A stretch of 64,000 bases of DNA, from the NCBI RefSeq assembly GCF_013394655.1, contig NZ_CP053351.1:2696501-2760500 (forward strand), given 5' to 3'. Shown here piece after piece: positions 24,611 to 34,721 of the stretch (positions are counted from its first letter, which is position 1; every line of letters starts with the position of its first letter). This stretch comes from Winogradskyella schleiferi (GTDB taxonomy: Bacteria > Bacteroidota > Bacteroidia > Flavobacteriales > Flavobacteriaceae). Under the pieces are notes generated by a model. It ran no database searches and was not told where the DNA came from. It saw only the letters and a program-made list of their open reading frames with translations. A program made the position numbers and the translations under genes.

Positions 24611-25216
24611 ATGCTTATTATAGGAATAGCTGGTGGTACAGGTTGCGGAAAAACAACCGTAGTCAACACAATTTTACAAGAGTTACCCGAAGGTCAAGTC
24701 GGAGTTATCTCCCAAGATTCTTATTACAAGGATACGTCGCATTTAAGCTTTGAAGAACGTGTAAAAATCAATTTTGACCATCCGAGATCCATCGATTTTG
24801 AATTATTGGAACAACATCTTAAAGATTTAAAAGAGGGCAAATCCATCGATCAACCCGTTTATTCATTTGTAAAACACAACCGAACAGGAGACATTATTGT
24901 AACCAAACCGAGAAAGGTAATGATTGTAGAAGGTATCCTTATTCTTTCCCATCCTGAAATCCGTGAATTATTCGATATTAAAATATTCGTTCATGCCGAT
25001 TCTGACGAGCGACTGATTCGTCGTTTAAAACGTGATATTACAGAACGAGGTAGAGACATTAATGAAGTTTTGCAACGCTACCAAAGCACATTAAAACCCA
25101 TGCACCAGCAGTTTATTGAACCAATGAAAGAATATGCGGATATCATAATTCCGAACAACAAATACAACACTGTTGCTGTAGATATCGTTAAAACTATAAT
25201 CAACGAAAAACTATAA
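24611..25216 (+). CDS. udk: Uridine kinase
   Basis: 201 aa. Phosphorylates uridine and cytidine with ATP or GTP in pyrimidine salvage. P-loop GIAGGTGCGKTT at residues 5-16, then SQDSYYKD, NFDHPRSIDF, the VEGILIL strand and RRLKRDITERGRDI. Length is as for E. coli Udk. First gene of a run with divIC and the methylmalonyl-CoA mutase genes; the two starts and stops overlap by one base. Confidence 0.96.
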   Translation: MLIIGIAGGTGCGKTTVVNTILQELPEGQVGVISQDSYYKDTSHLSFEERVKINFDHPRSIDFELLEQHLKDLKEGKSIDQPVYSFVKHNRTGDIIVTKPRKVMIVEGILILSHPEIRELFDIKIFVHADSDERLIRRLKRDITERGRDINEVLQRYQSTLKPMHQQFIEPMKEYADIIIPNNKYNTVAVDIVKTIINEKL

Positions 25217-25542
25217 TGGGATTCTTTAATTCTAAATATCTAAAACCTTTTAAGAACATTTACGCCCTTGTTCTGGTCGTTTTTATCGTTTGGATGCTGT
25301 TTTTTGACGCGCATTCCTGGTTGTTTCATCACGAATTGAATACAGATATTGAAGAATTGGAATACCAAAAAGAACACTATAAAAATGAAATGGCGAAAGA
25401 CAATAAAGCCATTAAGGAGTTGAGCACAGATGAAGGCATTGAGCGTACAGCACGTGAAAACTACTACATGAAAAAAGCCAACGAAGATATTTATATCATT
25501 GAATACGAAGACAGCCTAGTGAAACAAAAAGAAGATGAGTAA
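25216..25542 (+). CDS. Septum formation initiator family protein (DivIC/FtsB-like)
   Basis: 108 aa. A short N-terminus, one transmembrane helix (about 14-32, YALVLVVFIVWMLFFDAHS), and a coiled coil (about 38-70) followed by ERTARENYYMKKANEDIYII, the FtsB/DivIC C-terminal pattern. It is part of the division machinery with FtsL/FtsQ. Overlaps mutA by 8 bases. Confidence 0.9.
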   Translation: MGFFNSKYLKPFKNIYALVLVVFIVWMLFFDAHSWLFHHELNTDIEELEYQKEHYKNEMAKDNKAIKELSTDEGIERTARENYYMKKANEDIYIIEYEDSLVKQKEDE

Positions 25543-26932
25543 ATCCTTATTTAAAGATTTTGCACCTGTTTCCTCAAAAGCTTGGAAACAGAAAATACAA
25601 GTGGATCTCAAAGGTGCCGACTACAACGACACATTAATCTGGAAAACCAATGAAGGCATTAATGTCAAACCATTTTATCATGCTGATGACTTTGATACAC
25701 TACCAGAAGTCTCAAAATGTAAAGCCACCGAATGGGAAATATCTCAATCAATTTTAGTCACTAATGCAAAAGACGCTAATTCAAAAGCTCTTGACGCCAT
25801 AGAACGCGGCGCAGAAAACATAATATTCCATATTGAAGATGAGAACGTTTCGGTTGAAGATTTGTTTCAAAATTTGGATTTTAACAAAGCAAGCGTTGAT
25901 ATTAAGTGCAATTTTATTTCTGAAACCTATGTTGAAAGCCTAAAATCCGTGATGTTGAGCGCAGTCGAAACATCTCGCACTAAAAAATCAAAAATACATA
26001 TCCACACAGACATCATTGGCAACCTAGCTAAAACAGGCAACTGGTACAACGATCTAAAAGAGGACCACAACAAGTTTGAAGCCATAGTAAATTCTTCGCA
26101 TCAACTCAGTGTTGATTTATGCTTATATCAAAACGCTGGCGGAACGATAGTACAACAACTAGCTTACGGTTTGGCACATGTCAATGAATACTTAAACCAT
26201 CTTGATAATGCAATCGCCAACGAAGCGAAGCAATCGCTTCAAATAACGTTCAATATTGCAACAGGTTCAAATTACTTTTTTGAAATCGCCAAAATTAGAG
26301 CTTTGCGCCAATTATGGTCAACGCTGGCCTTGGAATATGGCCTAAACCAAAATTGCCGAATTATAGCCACACCAAGTAAACGCAATAAAACAATTTATGA
26401 CTATAACGTTAATATGCTGCGTACCACGACAGAATGTATGAGTGCTGTTCTCGGCGGAGCAAACGTTATATGCAATCTACCCTATGATACGTTATTCCAT
26501 AAATCCAATGAATTTGGAGAACGCATCTCCAGGAATCAGTTATTAGTTTTAAAGCATGAAAGCTATTTTGACAAAGTCAACAATCCAGCAGATGGCGCTT
26601 ATCATATTGAAAGTTTAACTGAACAATTAGCCGAAAAAGCGCTTGATCTTTTTAAAGATATAGAATTGAATGGCGGCTTTTTAAGTCAACTAAAAGAAGG
26701 CACCATCCAAAGAAAAATTAAAGAATGTGCAGCCAAGGAAAAAGCCGATTTTGATGCTGAACAATTAGTGCTTTTAGGAACAAATAAACACCCTAATTTG
26801 GCTGATAAAATGAAAAACGACTTAGAAGTCAGTCCATTTTTAAAAGTTGAAAAGCGAAAAACATTGATTGAACCAATTATTGAAAAAAGGCTGTCTGAAA
26901 AATTGGAAATCAATAGATTAAATAAAGAATAA
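25535..26932 (+). CDS. mutA: Methylmalonyl-CoA mutase, small (beta) subunit
   Basis: 465 aa. DFAPVSSKAWKQKIQVDLKG at the start and QNAGGTIVQQLAYGLAHVNE in the middle follow the mutase barrel. The protein ends without a C-terminal cobalamin domain, so it is the non-catalytic partner of mutB; some small subunits are longer (over 600 aa). With MutB it converts methylmalonyl-CoA to succinyl-CoA. The two subunit genes are separated by a lipoprotein gene. Confidence 0.92.
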   Translation: MSKSLFKDFAPVSSKAWKQKIQVDLKGADYNDTLIWKTNEGINVKPFYHADDFDTLPEVSKCKATEWEISQSILVTNAKDANSKALDAIERGAENIIFHIEDENVSVEDLFQNLDFNKASVDIKCNFISETYVESLKSVMLSAVETSRTKKSKIHIHTDIIGNLAKTGNWYNDLKEDHNKFEAIVNSSHQLSVDLCLYQNAGGTIVQQLAYGLAHVNEYLNHLDNAIANEAKQSLQITFNIATGSNYFFEIAKIRALRQLWSTLALEYGLNQNCRIIATPSKRNKTIYDYNVNMLRTTTECMSAVLGGANVICNLPYDTLFHKSNEFGERISRNQLLVLKHESYFDKVNNPADGAYHIESLTEQLAEKALDLFKDIELNGGFLSQLKEGTIQRKIKECAAKEKADFDAEQLVLLGTNKHPNLADKMKNDLEVSPFLKVEKRKTLIEPIIEKRLSEKLEINRLNKE

Positions 26933-26935
26933 AAC

Positions 26936-27580
26936 ATGGTATTGAGAAAATCTATAGTTCTAGTTTTTTGTCTACTAATGTTATTATTCACTTCATGCAT
27001 GGAAGTCGCAAAAGAAATTAATAACTGGACTCAAGTAACTGCACAAGATCAAATTATTGGAACCAAACATTTCCTAGAAAATGACGGTATCAAAGTATTT
27101 CTTCCCGATAGTTTCAAAAGATACAATGCGGTTGAATATTCGAACTTAATCGATTCGTTAGTTATTGATAACAATAATTTAAAAATTGAGCAAACCCGTT
27201 TTAAAAACATGAGAGAAATGGGAGGAAATCTTTACATTTTTTTCGACAAGTCCGTAAACTCTTCTTACACCATAAATACAATTCCCTACACACCAATCAC
27301 AAGGCAAGATGCTAAATATCTGTTAGGCATAATTAGACAAAATCAAGATAAACTATCTGACACTACCGACTTAGATTACACTAAAATTACAGCCAAACAC
27401 AACAACACTAACGGCACACAGGTATTTAAAGCAATCTTTAAGGTTGAAAACAGAAAGCTTCAGCACCAAGCGTTTCAGCATGTCTATTTCATTTCATCGA
27501 ATAATAAGTCTGCACTAATAAATATTACTACGCCTTTTGAAGTAAATTTTGACCTGTATTTAGAAAAAATGACGTTATGA
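26936..27580 (+). CDS. Lipoprotein of unknown function between the two mutase genes
   Basis: 214 aa with a lipoprotein signal, Cys21 (LLFTSC). No family recognised; mixed alpha/beta, with [20 protein letters not shown] after a short start. It begins 3 bases after mutA and its stop overlaps mutB by 4 bases (ATGA), so it belongs to the operon. No enzymatic motif is visible. An envelope lipoprotein inside a cytosolic metabolic operon is unexpected. Confidence 0.75.
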   Translation: MVLRKSIVLVFCLLMLLFTSCMEVAKEINNWTQVTAQDQIIGTKHFLENDGIKVFLPDSFKRYNAVEYSNLIDSLVIDNNNLKIEQTRFKNMREMGGNLYIFFDKSVNSSYTINTIPYTPITRQDAKYLLGIIRQNQDKLSDTTDLDYTKITAKHNNTNGTQVFKAIFKVENRKLQHQAFQHVYFISSNNKSALINITTPFEVNFDLYLEKMTL

Positions 27581-29703
27581 GCAGAAAAAACCTTCAACAC
27601 CTAAGCTTAAAGCATGAAGCTCGAAACTCGAATCACGAAGAAAAAAACAACTTTCTGACCGCTGAAAACATCGCAGTCAAATCCACCTACTCAAAAAAGG
27701 ATATTGAAGATTTAGAGCACCTTAATTTCGTTGCAGGTATTGCACCAAATCTTCGCGGCCCATATTCAACCATGTATGTACGTCGACCATGGACCATTAG
27801 GCAATATGCTGGTTTTTCAACGGCTACAGAAAGCAATGCGTTTTATAGACGAAACCTTGCCGCAGGACAAAAAGGATTATCCGTCGCTTTCGATTTGGCA
27901 ACACACAGAGGCTACGATTCAGATCACGAACGCGTGGTTGGCGATGTTGGCAAGGCAGGCGTTGCTATTGATTCGGTTGAAGACATGAAAATTCTCTTCG
28001 ATCAAATTCCACTTGATAAAATGTCGGTTTCCATGACCATGAATGGTGCAGTTCTTCCTATTATGGCATTTTACATTGTCGCAGCTGAAGAACAAGGCGT
28101 GAAACCAGAACTTCTCGCAGGCACCATTCAAAATGATATTTTAAAAGAATTCATGGTGCGAAATACCTATATCTATCCACCAACACCTTCCATGAAAATC
28201 ATCTCAGATATATTTGAATACACGAGCCAAAACATGCCCAAATTCAACAGTATCAGTATTTCCGGCTACCACATGCAAGAAGCTGGCGCCACTTGTGATA
28301 TAGAATTAGCTTATACTTTAGCAGATGGTTTAGAATACATCAAAAAAGGCTTAGATGCAGGTATGGATATTGACACCTTCGCTCCTCGCCTATCATTCTT
28401 TTGGGCCATTGGCATGAACCATTTTATGGAAATCGCCAAAATGCGTGCTGCACGTATGCTTTGGGCTAAACTGGTAAAACAATTCAACCCAAAGAATCAA
28501 AAATCTTTAGTCTTAAGAACACATTGCCAAACGTCTGGTTGGAGTTTAACAGAGCAAGACCCTTTTAACAATGTCGCCAGAACCTGTATTGAAGCCTCTG
28601 CAGCTGCTTTTGGAGGCACCCAAAGCTTACACACTAACGCTTTGGACGAAGCGATCGCTTTACCCACAGATTTTTCAGCACGTATTGCAAGAAATACGCA
28701 GATTTATCTTCAAGAAGAAACGCAAATCACAAAAACCGTTGACCCATGGGCTGGGAGCTACTATGTGGAAAAATTAACGGATGATATCGTTAACGAAGCT
28801 TGGAAACTTATTCAAGAAGTTGAAGCATTAGGCGGAATGACGAAAGCCATTGAAGCCGGAATTCCTAAATTACGAATCGAAGAAGCTGCGGCACGAAAGC
28901 AAGCACGTATAGATTCTGGCCAAGATATTATTGTTGGCGTGAACAAATACAGATTAAAACAAGAAGACCCTATTTCTACACTCGAAGTCGATAACCAAAC
29001 GGTTCGTTTGCAACAAATTGAACGTTTAGAAAGCATAAAAGCGAGTCGTGATACTAATGCGGTAACTAAAGCATTATTTAAATTAACAAAAGCTGCTAAG
29101 ACAAGTGAGGATAATTTGTTAGCTTTAGCCGTAGATGCCGCAAGAAAACGAGCCACTTTAGGCGAAATAAGCGATGCTCTAGAAGCAGAATTTGGGCGCT
29201 ACAAAGCGCAAATTAAATCATTTTCAGGGGTGTATAGTAAAGAACTAAAAGACGACAAAAGCTTTCAAAAAGCGAGAGATTTGGCAGACCAATTTGCAGA
29301 ACAAGATGGCCGCAGGCCACGAATTATGATTGCCAAAATGGGACAAGATGGTCACGATCGTGGTGCAAAAGTAATTGCTACAGGTTATGCCGATGTAGGT
29401 TTTGATGTGGATATTGGGCCTCTATTTCAAACACCAAAGGAAGCAGCGAAACAAGCCGTTGAAAATGACGTGCATATTTTAGGGGTATCCTCCTTAGCAG
29501 CAGGACACAAAACACTAGTGCCTCAAGTTATAAAAGAACTAAAAAACTATGGTCGTGACGATATTATGGTTATCGTTGGAGGTGTGATTCCGAAGCAAGA
29601 TTACCAATATCTATTCGACGCTGGAGCAGTTGCCGTTTTTGGGCCAGGCACGAAAATTAGCGAGGCAGCTATTCAGATTTTGGAGCTATTGATTGATGAC
29701 TAA
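27577..29703 (+). CDS. scpA: Methylmalonyl-CoA mutase, large (alpha) subunit
   Basis: 708 aa, full length. TIM-barrel half: [38 protein letters not shown] (substrate and B12 contacts), [17 protein letters not shown], and [13 protein letters not shown]-terminal B12 domain: [20 protein letters not shown] with axial His593, then SSLAAGH and [10 protein letters not shown]. It catalyses the radical rearrangement of (R)-methylmalonyl-CoA to succinyl-CoA, feeding propionyl-CoA into the TCA cycle. Confidence 0.97.
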   Translation: MSRKNLQHLSLKHEARNSNHEEKNNFLTAENIAVKSTYSKKDIEDLEHLNFVAGIAPNLRGPYSTMYVRRPWTIRQYAGFSTATESNAFYRRNLAAGQKGLSVAFDLATHRGYDSDHERVVGDVGKAGVAIDSVEDMKILFDQIPLDKMSVSMTMNGAVLPIMAFYIVAAEEQGVKPELLAGTIQNDILKEFMVRNTYIYPPTPSMKIISDIFEYTSQNMPKFNSISISGYHMQEAGATCDIELAYTLADGLEYIKKGLDAGMDIDTFAPRLSFFWAIGMNHFMEIAKMRAARMLWAKLVKQFNPKNQKSLVLRTHCQTSGWSLTEQDPFNNVARTCIEASAAAFGGTQSLHTNALDEAIALPTDFSARIARNTQIYLQEETQITKTVDPWAGSYYVEKLTDDIVNEAWKLIQEVEALGGMTKAIEAGIPKLRIEEAAARKQARIDSGQDIIVGVNKYRLKQEDPISTLEVDNQTVRLQQIERLESIKASRDTNAVTKALFKLTKAAKTSEDNLLALAVDAARKRATLGEISDALEAEFGRYKAQIKSFSGVYSKELKDDKSFQKARDLADQFAEQDGRRPRIMIAKMGQDGHDRGAKVIATGYADVGFDVDIGPLFQTPKEAAKQAVENDVHILGVSSLAAGHKTLVPQVIKELKNYGRDDIMVIVGGVIPKQDYQYLFDAGAVAVFGPGTKISEAAIQILELLIDD

Positions 29704-30637
29704 AACAACTAAATTTTCTAAAACAAAAACCATAAAAATCACTTTTTTAATTTTAGTGATTTTAGGCATACTTTTTACGCATTTCTTTGCTCCTAGACTC
29801 ATATCGGAAATAAGAAATCCCGTTGTTGGCTTAATTAAAAGAAATAAAAATATTGATGTTGACATTGCCGCAAAGGATGATTTGAAAATCGAAAGAAAAG
29901 ACCTTAAGATTACTTCATTCGATGGTATTAAACTATCCGCCAGATTAACGTTTTCAAATTTGGATTCCAGTAAAGCCACTATTATTCTACTTCATGGTAT
30001 CCGCTCGAACAAGAATACATTTTTCGATTTAAGCACTTTTCTAGCTGAAAACGGATTCAATTCAGTAGCCTTAGACTCGAGAGCCCATGGCGAAAGTGAA
30101 GGCCAATTCTGTACGTTTGGCGTCCATGAAAAGAAGGATATTCAAAAACTCATTGATTATTTAGCTCAAAAAGAAAACTTAAATCATTTTGGCATTTGGG
30201 GACAATCCTTAGGTGGAGCCATTGGTTTGCAAGCTATGGGTTATGACAAAAGAATTAAATTTGGTATCGTTGAAAGCACCTTTTCAAACTTCAAGACCAT
30301 TGTCAATGATTATTTCGATTTACACGCTGGATTTAGCTTCTCCCCTTTTTCAAATTACTTGGTGAATAGAACAGGAAGCATTGCAGAATTTGATGTAAAC
30401 GATGCTAAACCCATCAAATATTGCGAAAACATAGACCAACCTATTCTTATGGTTCATGGCAATGCGGACGAACGCATCCATATTAAATACGGAAAAGCTA
30501 ATTTCTCAAAATTAAAAAGTGTTGATAAAGAATTTATAGAAATAGATGCCGCTAATCATTCCAATGTGTGGAAAGTCGGCGGAGACGCTTTTTTCGAAAG
30601 GATTTTAGTATTTTTAAACAAACACCACTGTAACTAA
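29696..30637 (+). CDS. Alpha/beta hydrolase
   Basis: 313 aa from the ATG at 29696, which overlaps the mutase stop by 8 bases. One transmembrane segment (about 11-30), then a hydrolase domain: [30 protein letters not shown], nucleophile elbow WGQSLGGA, an acid region [10 protein letters not shown], and a final His in DAANHSNVW. The catalytic Ser-Asp-His triad is complete. It is anchored to the membrane; the substrate is unknown. Confidence 0.9.
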   Translation: MTKTTKFSKTKTIKITFLILVILGILFTHFFAPRLISEIRNPVVGLIKRNKNIDVDIAAKDDLKIERKDLKITSFDGIKLSARLTFSNLDSSKATIILLHGIRSNKNTFFDLSTFLAENGFNSVALDSRAHGESEGQFCTFGVHEKKDIQKLIDYLAQKENLNHFGIWGQSLGGAIGLQAMGYDKRIKFGIVESTFSNFKTIVNDYFDLHAGFSFSPFSNYLVNRTGSIAEFDVNDAKPIKYCENIDQPILMVHGNADERIHIKYGKANFSKLKSVDKEFIEIDAANHSNVWKVGGDAFFERILVFLNKHHCN

Positions 30638-30651
30638 CGACACAGAAGCTT

Positions 30652-31554
30652 ATGAACCATACAAACAAAATGCTAAGAGACGATGCGCTCAAAGGAAAAA
30701 CAATTGTAGTCACAGGTGGCGGAAGCGGCTTAGGAAAGGCTATGACCCGATATTTCTTAGAACTCGGCGCTAACGTTGCGATTACCTCTCGCGATTTAGA
30801 TAAACTAAAAAACACCGCAAAAGAATTGGAAACCGAAACCCGCCAGACGGTCGGGCAGTCTGGTGGCACATGTTTACCTGTACAATGTGATGTACGAGAG
30901 TACCATCAAGTTGAGGCTATGCGAAAGGCGGTTATTGAAAGATTCGGTAAAGTAGATATTTTATTGAATAATGCAGCCGGTAATTTTATTTCACCAACAG
31001 AACGCTTGTCGCCAAGAGCGTTTGATGTTATCATAGATATTGTCTTAAAAGGTACCAAAAACTGTATGTTGGCTTTTGGCAAACATTGGATAGATACCAA
31101 GCAAACCAATACCAATGTGCTTAGTATTGTAACCACTTACGCTTGGACAGGCTCTGGTTATGTCGTACCAAGTGCTGCAGCCAAAGCAGGCGTGTTAGCG
31201 ATGACCAGAAGCCTTGCTGTAGAATGGGCAAAGTATGGTATGCGTTTCAATGCTATTGCACCAGGACCATTTCCTACCAAAGGCGCTTGGGACCGCTTAA
31301 TGCCTGGCGATCTTCAGGAAAAGTTTGACATGGCGAAAAAAGTGCCCTTAAACCGTGTTGGAGAGCATCAAGAATTAGCCAATTTAGCGGCTTATTTGGT
31401 TTCTGACTTTTCTGCTTATATGAACGGTGAAGTAGTAACCATAGATGGCGGCGAATGGCTAAAAGGCGCGGGAGAATTCAATATGCTTTCTGGCGTTAGT
31501 GAAAGTCTATGGGATGATTTGGAAAAAATGATTCGTGCAAAAAAGAACAAATGA
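30652..31554 (+). CDS. Short-chain dehydrogenase, 2,4-dienoyl-CoA reductase (DECR-like)
   Basis: 300 aa. Cofactor site VVTGGGSGLGKAMTRYF, NNAAGNF, and the catalytic region VTTYAWTGSGYVVPSAAAKA, very close to the mitochondrial 2,4-dienoyl-CoA reductase pattern (Tyr in TTxYAxTGSG, Ser and Lys in PSAxAKA), followed by WAKYGMRFNAIAPGPFPTKG. It would reduce dienoyl-CoA intermediates during breakdown of unsaturated fatty acids. Anomaly: residues about 63-72 (RQTVGQSGG) are encoded by a palindromic repeat-like insert, 30841-30865, in frame between ETET and GTCLPVQCDV. Confidence 0.88.
   Translation: MNHTNKMLRDDALKGKTIVVTGGGSGLGKAMTRYFLELGANVAITSRDLDKLKNTAKELETETRQTVGQSGGTCLPVQCDVREYHQVEAMRKAVIERFGKVDILLNNAAGNFISPTERLSPRAFDVIIDIVLKGTKNCMLAFGKHWIDTKQTNTNVLSIVTTYAWTGSGYVVPSAAAKAGVLAMTRSLAVEWAKYGMRFNAIAPGPFPTKGAWDRLMPGDLQEKFDMAKKVPLNRVGEHQELANLAAYLVSDFSAYMNGEVVTIDGGEWLKGAGEFNMLSGVSESLWDDLEKMIRAKKNK
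30841..30865. repeat. Palindromic repeat inside the SDR gene
   Basis: CGCCAGAC-GGTCGGGCA-GTCTGGTG: 8-base arms (one G-T) and a 9-base loop. It is GC-rich in AT-rich DNA and lies in frame in a variable loop of the coding sequence. Its CCAGAC/GTCTGG core is of the type of short palindromic repeats seen between genes in flavobacteria (compare 52189-52206). Confidence 0.65.
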
Positions 31555-31625
31555 CTCCAGATTCAAGGCACTTATGATGCTCATAACTATTAACAACTTC
31601 AATTTTATAAACTCGTAAATAATCG

Positions 31626-31633
31626 TAATTTTG
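31626..31633 (+). promoter_or_regulatory. Candidate -7 promoter box before parA
   Basis: TAATTTTG matches TAnnTTTG, 27 bases before the parA start codon. No clear -33 element. Confidence 0.35.
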
Positions 31634-31660
31634 AATCCTTATTTATAACCAAATTATTTA

Positions 31661-32428
31661 ATGGGTAAAATCATTGCTATAGCAAATCAAAAAGGAGGAG
31701 TTGGAAAAACAACAACCTCAGTAAACTTGGCGGCTTCCCTGGGAGTTTTAGAGAAAAAAGTCCTACTTATAGATGCCGATCCACAGGCCAACGCCAGTTC
31801 TGGTTTGGGTATTGATGTGGAATCCGTTGAGATAGGTTCTTATCAAATCATAGAACATTCCGCAGAAGCAAAAGATGCCATAGTATCTTCTAACGCACCG
31901 AATGTAGATGTTATTCCTGCTCATATAGATCTTGTCGCTATCGAAATTGAATTGGTAGACAAAGAAGCGCGTGAGTATATGCTTAAAAAGGCCATTGAAG
32001 ATTTAAAATCAGATTACGACTATATCTTAATTGATTGTGCTCCATCTTTGGGTTTATTGACCTTGAATGCTCTAACCGCAGCAGATTCGGTTATAATTCC
32101 TATTCAGTGTGAATATTTTGCACTCGAAGGTTTAGGCAAACTGTTAAATACTATTAAAAGTGTACAGAAAATACATAATCAAGCGTTAGATATTGAAGGT
32201 ATGCTGTTAACGATGTTCGATTCGCGTTTACGTTTATCCAATCAAGTTGTAGAAGAAGTACAGAAACACTTCAGTGATATGGTTTTTGATACTATTATTC
32301 AGCGTAACGTACGTTTGGGTGAAGCACCGAGTTATGGTGAGAGCATTATCAATTATGATGTGAGCAGTAAAGGCGCAGCCAATTATCTCAGCTTGGCAAA
32401 AGAGCTGATTAAGAAAAATGAATTATAA
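31661..32428 (+). CDS. parA: Chromosome-partitioning ATPase ParA/Soj
   Basis: 255 aa. Deviant Walker A KGGVGKTTTSVNLAASL at residues 11-27, DADPQANASSG, and Walker B-like YDYILIDCAPSLGLL. ParA binds DNA with ATP and moves ParB-parS complexes. It overlaps parB by one base. First in the order parA-parB-DUF5683-dapB-lepB-WbqC, a conserved flavobacterial neighbourhood. Confidence 0.97.
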   Translation: MGKIIAIANQKGGVGKTTTSVNLAASLGVLEKKVLLIDADPQANASSGLGIDVESVEIGSYQIIEHSAEAKDAIVSSNAPNVDVIPAHIDLVAIEIELVDKEAREYMLKKAIEDLKSDYDYILIDCAPSLGLLTLNALTAADSVIIPIQCEYFALEGLGKLLNTIKSVQKIHNQALDIEGMLLTMFDSRLRLSNQVVEEVQKHFSDMVFDTIIQRNVRLGEAPSYGESIINYDVSSKGAANYLSLAKELIKKNEL

Positions 32429-33333
32429 TGGCGAAAGCAACAAAAAAACAAGCATTAGGCAGAGGACTTTCGGCGTTGTTGAAAGATCCCGAAAACGATA
32501 TTAATTCCGCAGAAGATAAAAATGCAGATAAGGTTGTTGGAAATATAGTGGAACTTGATATTGATAGTATCGAGGTTAACCCTTTTCAACCCAGAACCAA
32601 CTTTAATGAAGAATCATTAAGAGAACTCGCTTCTTCCATTCGTGAGCTTGGGGTTATTCAACCTATAACAGTTAGAAAATTAGCGTTCAACAACTACCAA
32701 TTGGTATCTGGTGAACGTCGTTTTAGAGCTTCAAAATTAATAGGCTTACAAGCTATTCCAGCGTATATCAGAATCGCTAATGACCAAGAATCTTTGGAAA
32801 TGGCCTTGGTGGAAAACATTCAACGCCAGGATTTAGATCCTATAGAAATTGCATTGTCTTATCAACGTTTAATTGACGAAATCAGCCTCACACAAGAACA
32901 AATGAGCGAACGTGTGGGTAAAAAACGATCGACAATTGCTAATTATTTGCGTTTATTAAAGTTAGATCCCATCATCCAAACCGGAATGCGTGATGGTTTT
33001 ATAAGTATGGGCCACGGAAGAGCCATGGTTAATATTGAAGATCAAGTCGATCAGCTTGAGGTTTATGAAAAAATCATTACCAATAAATTATCCGTAAGAG
33101 CAACGGAGCAATTGGTAAAGAATTTGAATTCCGAAAATCCATCAAAGCCAGAAGCTGTTAAAGCCGAAATCCCTAAATACATAAAAAAAGGCGTAAAGGA
33201 CTTTTCAGAATACTTTGGCCACAAAATAGATGTTAAAGTAGCGAACAATGGCAGCGGAAAAATCACGATACCATTTCATTCGGAAGAAGACTTTAACCGT
33301 ATTAAAAAATTAGTACAGCGTGATAACAAATAA
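32428..33333 (+). CDS. parB: Chromosome-partitioning protein ParB/Spo0J
   Basis: 301 aa. Begins ATKKQALGRGLSALLKDPEN. The CTPase/ParB domain holds ELASSIRELGVIQPI, YQLVSGERRFRASKL and LVENIQRQDLDPIE; the helix-turn-helix covers QEQMSERVGKKRSTIANYLR. The C-terminal dimerisation part follows. It binds parS sites near the origin; none is recognised in this window. Confidence 0.97.
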   Translation: MAKATKKQALGRGLSALLKDPENDINSAEDKNADKVVGNIVELDIDSIEVNPFQPRTNFNEESLRELASSIRELGVIQPITVRKLAFNNYQLVSGERRFRASKLIGLQAIPAYIRIANDQESLEMALVENIQRQDLDPIEIALSYQRLIDEISLTQEQMSERVGKKRSTIANYLRLLKLDPIIQTGMRDGFISMGHGRAMVNIEDQVDQLEVYEKIITNKLSVRATEQLVKNLNSENPSKPEAVKAEIPKYIKKGVKDFSEYFGHKIDVKVANNGSGKITIPFHSEEDFNRIKKLVQRDNK

Positions 33334-33925
33334 AGCGTTCTTCTGTCTTTTTCTGTGCTTGTTTTCAGTCTTATTTTCATTTTCCCAAAAAGAAAAAGAT
33401 AGTACGAGTGTTTCTATTGAAGAAAGTCCAATCATAGCTAATGAAACCTTGGTTAAAAAGGAAATTGACCCTTTGCGGCCTGCAAAAGCAGCATTTTATT
33501 CTGCCATCTTTCCAGGTTTAGGTCAGGCTTACAACAAAAGATATTGGAAAATACCTATTGTTTGGGGAGCGATTGGCGCAGGTGTTTACTTCTACGTGCG
33601 AAACGACGAACAATATGACCGCTACAGAGACGCTTACAAAAGTCGTTTGGCGGGTTTTAAAGATGATGAATTCTATGGTTCCGGATCAACACCTTTAATT
33701 TCTGAGGATGGACTTATTAGAGCACAAGAGCAGTTTAGAAAAAACAAGGAATTATCGCTCTTAATTACGTTCGGTTTATATGCCTTAAATATCATTGACG
33801 CTAATGTGGATGCACATTTGTTACAATTTAATGTCGATGAAAACCTAAGCTTAAGTCCACATTATCAGTATAATGAAATGGAGAACACTTCGGATTTGGG
33901 ATTGACTTTAAATTTTAAATTTTAG
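33320..33925 (+). CDS. DUF5683 membrane protein
   Basis: 201 aa from a GTG at 33320 that overlaps the parB end by 14 bases; no ATG gives an intact signal sequence. Signal peptide (AFFCLFLCLFSVLFSFSQ), then KAAFYSAIFPGLGQAYNKRY WKIP, the DUF5683 core with a hairpin of two membrane helices, and IIDANVDAHLLQFNV near the end. Often found in this parB-dapB neighbourhood; role unknown. Confidence 0.9.
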   Translation: MITNKAFFCLFLCLFSVLFSFSQKEKDSTSVSIEESPIIANETLVKKEIDPLRPAKAAFYSAIFPGLGQAYNKRYWKIPIVWGAIGAGVYFYVRNDEQYDRYRDAYKSRLAGFKDDEFYGSGSTPLISEDGLIRAQEQFRKNKELSLLITFGLYALNIIDANVDAHLLQFNVDENLSLSPHYQYNEMENTSDLGLTLNFKF

Positions 33926-33956
33926 TCCATATTGGACTTTTACAATCAATAAAAAT

Positions 33957-34658
33957 ATGAAAATAGCTTTACTCGGTTATGGCAGAATGGGAAAAAGTAT
34001 TGAGACGATTGCGTTAAATCGCAACCATAGCATAACCTTAAAAGTAGAAGATGCCTCTTCCGATTACGACTTTAAAAACGCCGATGTTGCCATAGATTTC
34101 AGCGTACCATCAGTAGCCGTTTTCAATATTAAAAAGGCTTTAGATGCTGGAGTTCCTGTTATTTCAGGTACAACAGGGTGGTTAGACCAATATGACGAAA
34201 TTTTGGAGTATTGTAAATCTAAAAATGGAACTTTCCTATATGCTTCAAATTTTAGTTTGGGAGTTAATCTTTTTTTTGAACTCAACAAAAACTTAAGTGC
34301 GTTACTCTCAGGTTTTCCTGAATATTCGACTGAAATCGAAGAAATCCATCACACACAAAAACTGGATGCTCCAAGTGGTACGGCCATTACTTTAGCCGAA
34401 CAAATTATTGAGCAAACCAATTACAGCAAATGGACTTTAGATCAACCAAAATCCAATGAAATTCATATTGAAGCCAAGCGCATCGAAAACGTTCCTGGAA
34501 CACATGAAATTACCTATAATTCTGAAATAGATTCCATAAGCATCAAACATACAGCACACAGCCGACAAGGTTTTGCAATGGGAGCTGTTATTGCCGCAGA
34601 ATGGATTAAAGACAAAAAAGGCATCTTTAGTATGAAAGATGTGTTAAACATTGGTTAA
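33957..34658 (+). CDS. dapB: 4-hydroxy-tetrahydrodipicolinate reductase
   Basis: 233 aa. NAD(P) site LLGYGRMGKSIE, then ISGTTGW, ASNFSLGVNLFFELN, and the signature EIEEIHHTQKLDAPSGTAIT. It reduces the dipicolinate precursor for lysine and meso-diaminopimelate (peptidoglycan) synthesis. Slightly short at the N-terminal side compared with E. coli (273 aa), as is normal for Bacteroidota. Confidence 0.96.
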   Translation: MKIALLGYGRMGKSIETIALNRNHSITLKVEDASSDYDFKNADVAIDFSVPSVAVFNIKKALDAGVPVISGTTGWLDQYDEILEYCKSKNGTFLYASNFSLGVNLFFELNKNLSALLSGFPEYSTEIEEIHHTQKLDAPSGTAITLAEQIIEQTNYSKWTLDQPKSNEIHIEAKRIENVPGTHEITYNSEIDSISIKHTAHSRQGFAMGAVIAAEWIKDKKGIFSMKDVLNIG

Positions 34659-34721
34659 TTTGCCAAAGTATTAAAATAGAATAAGATATTTTTCAATCGA
34701 TACTAGACAAAATACAACGTT

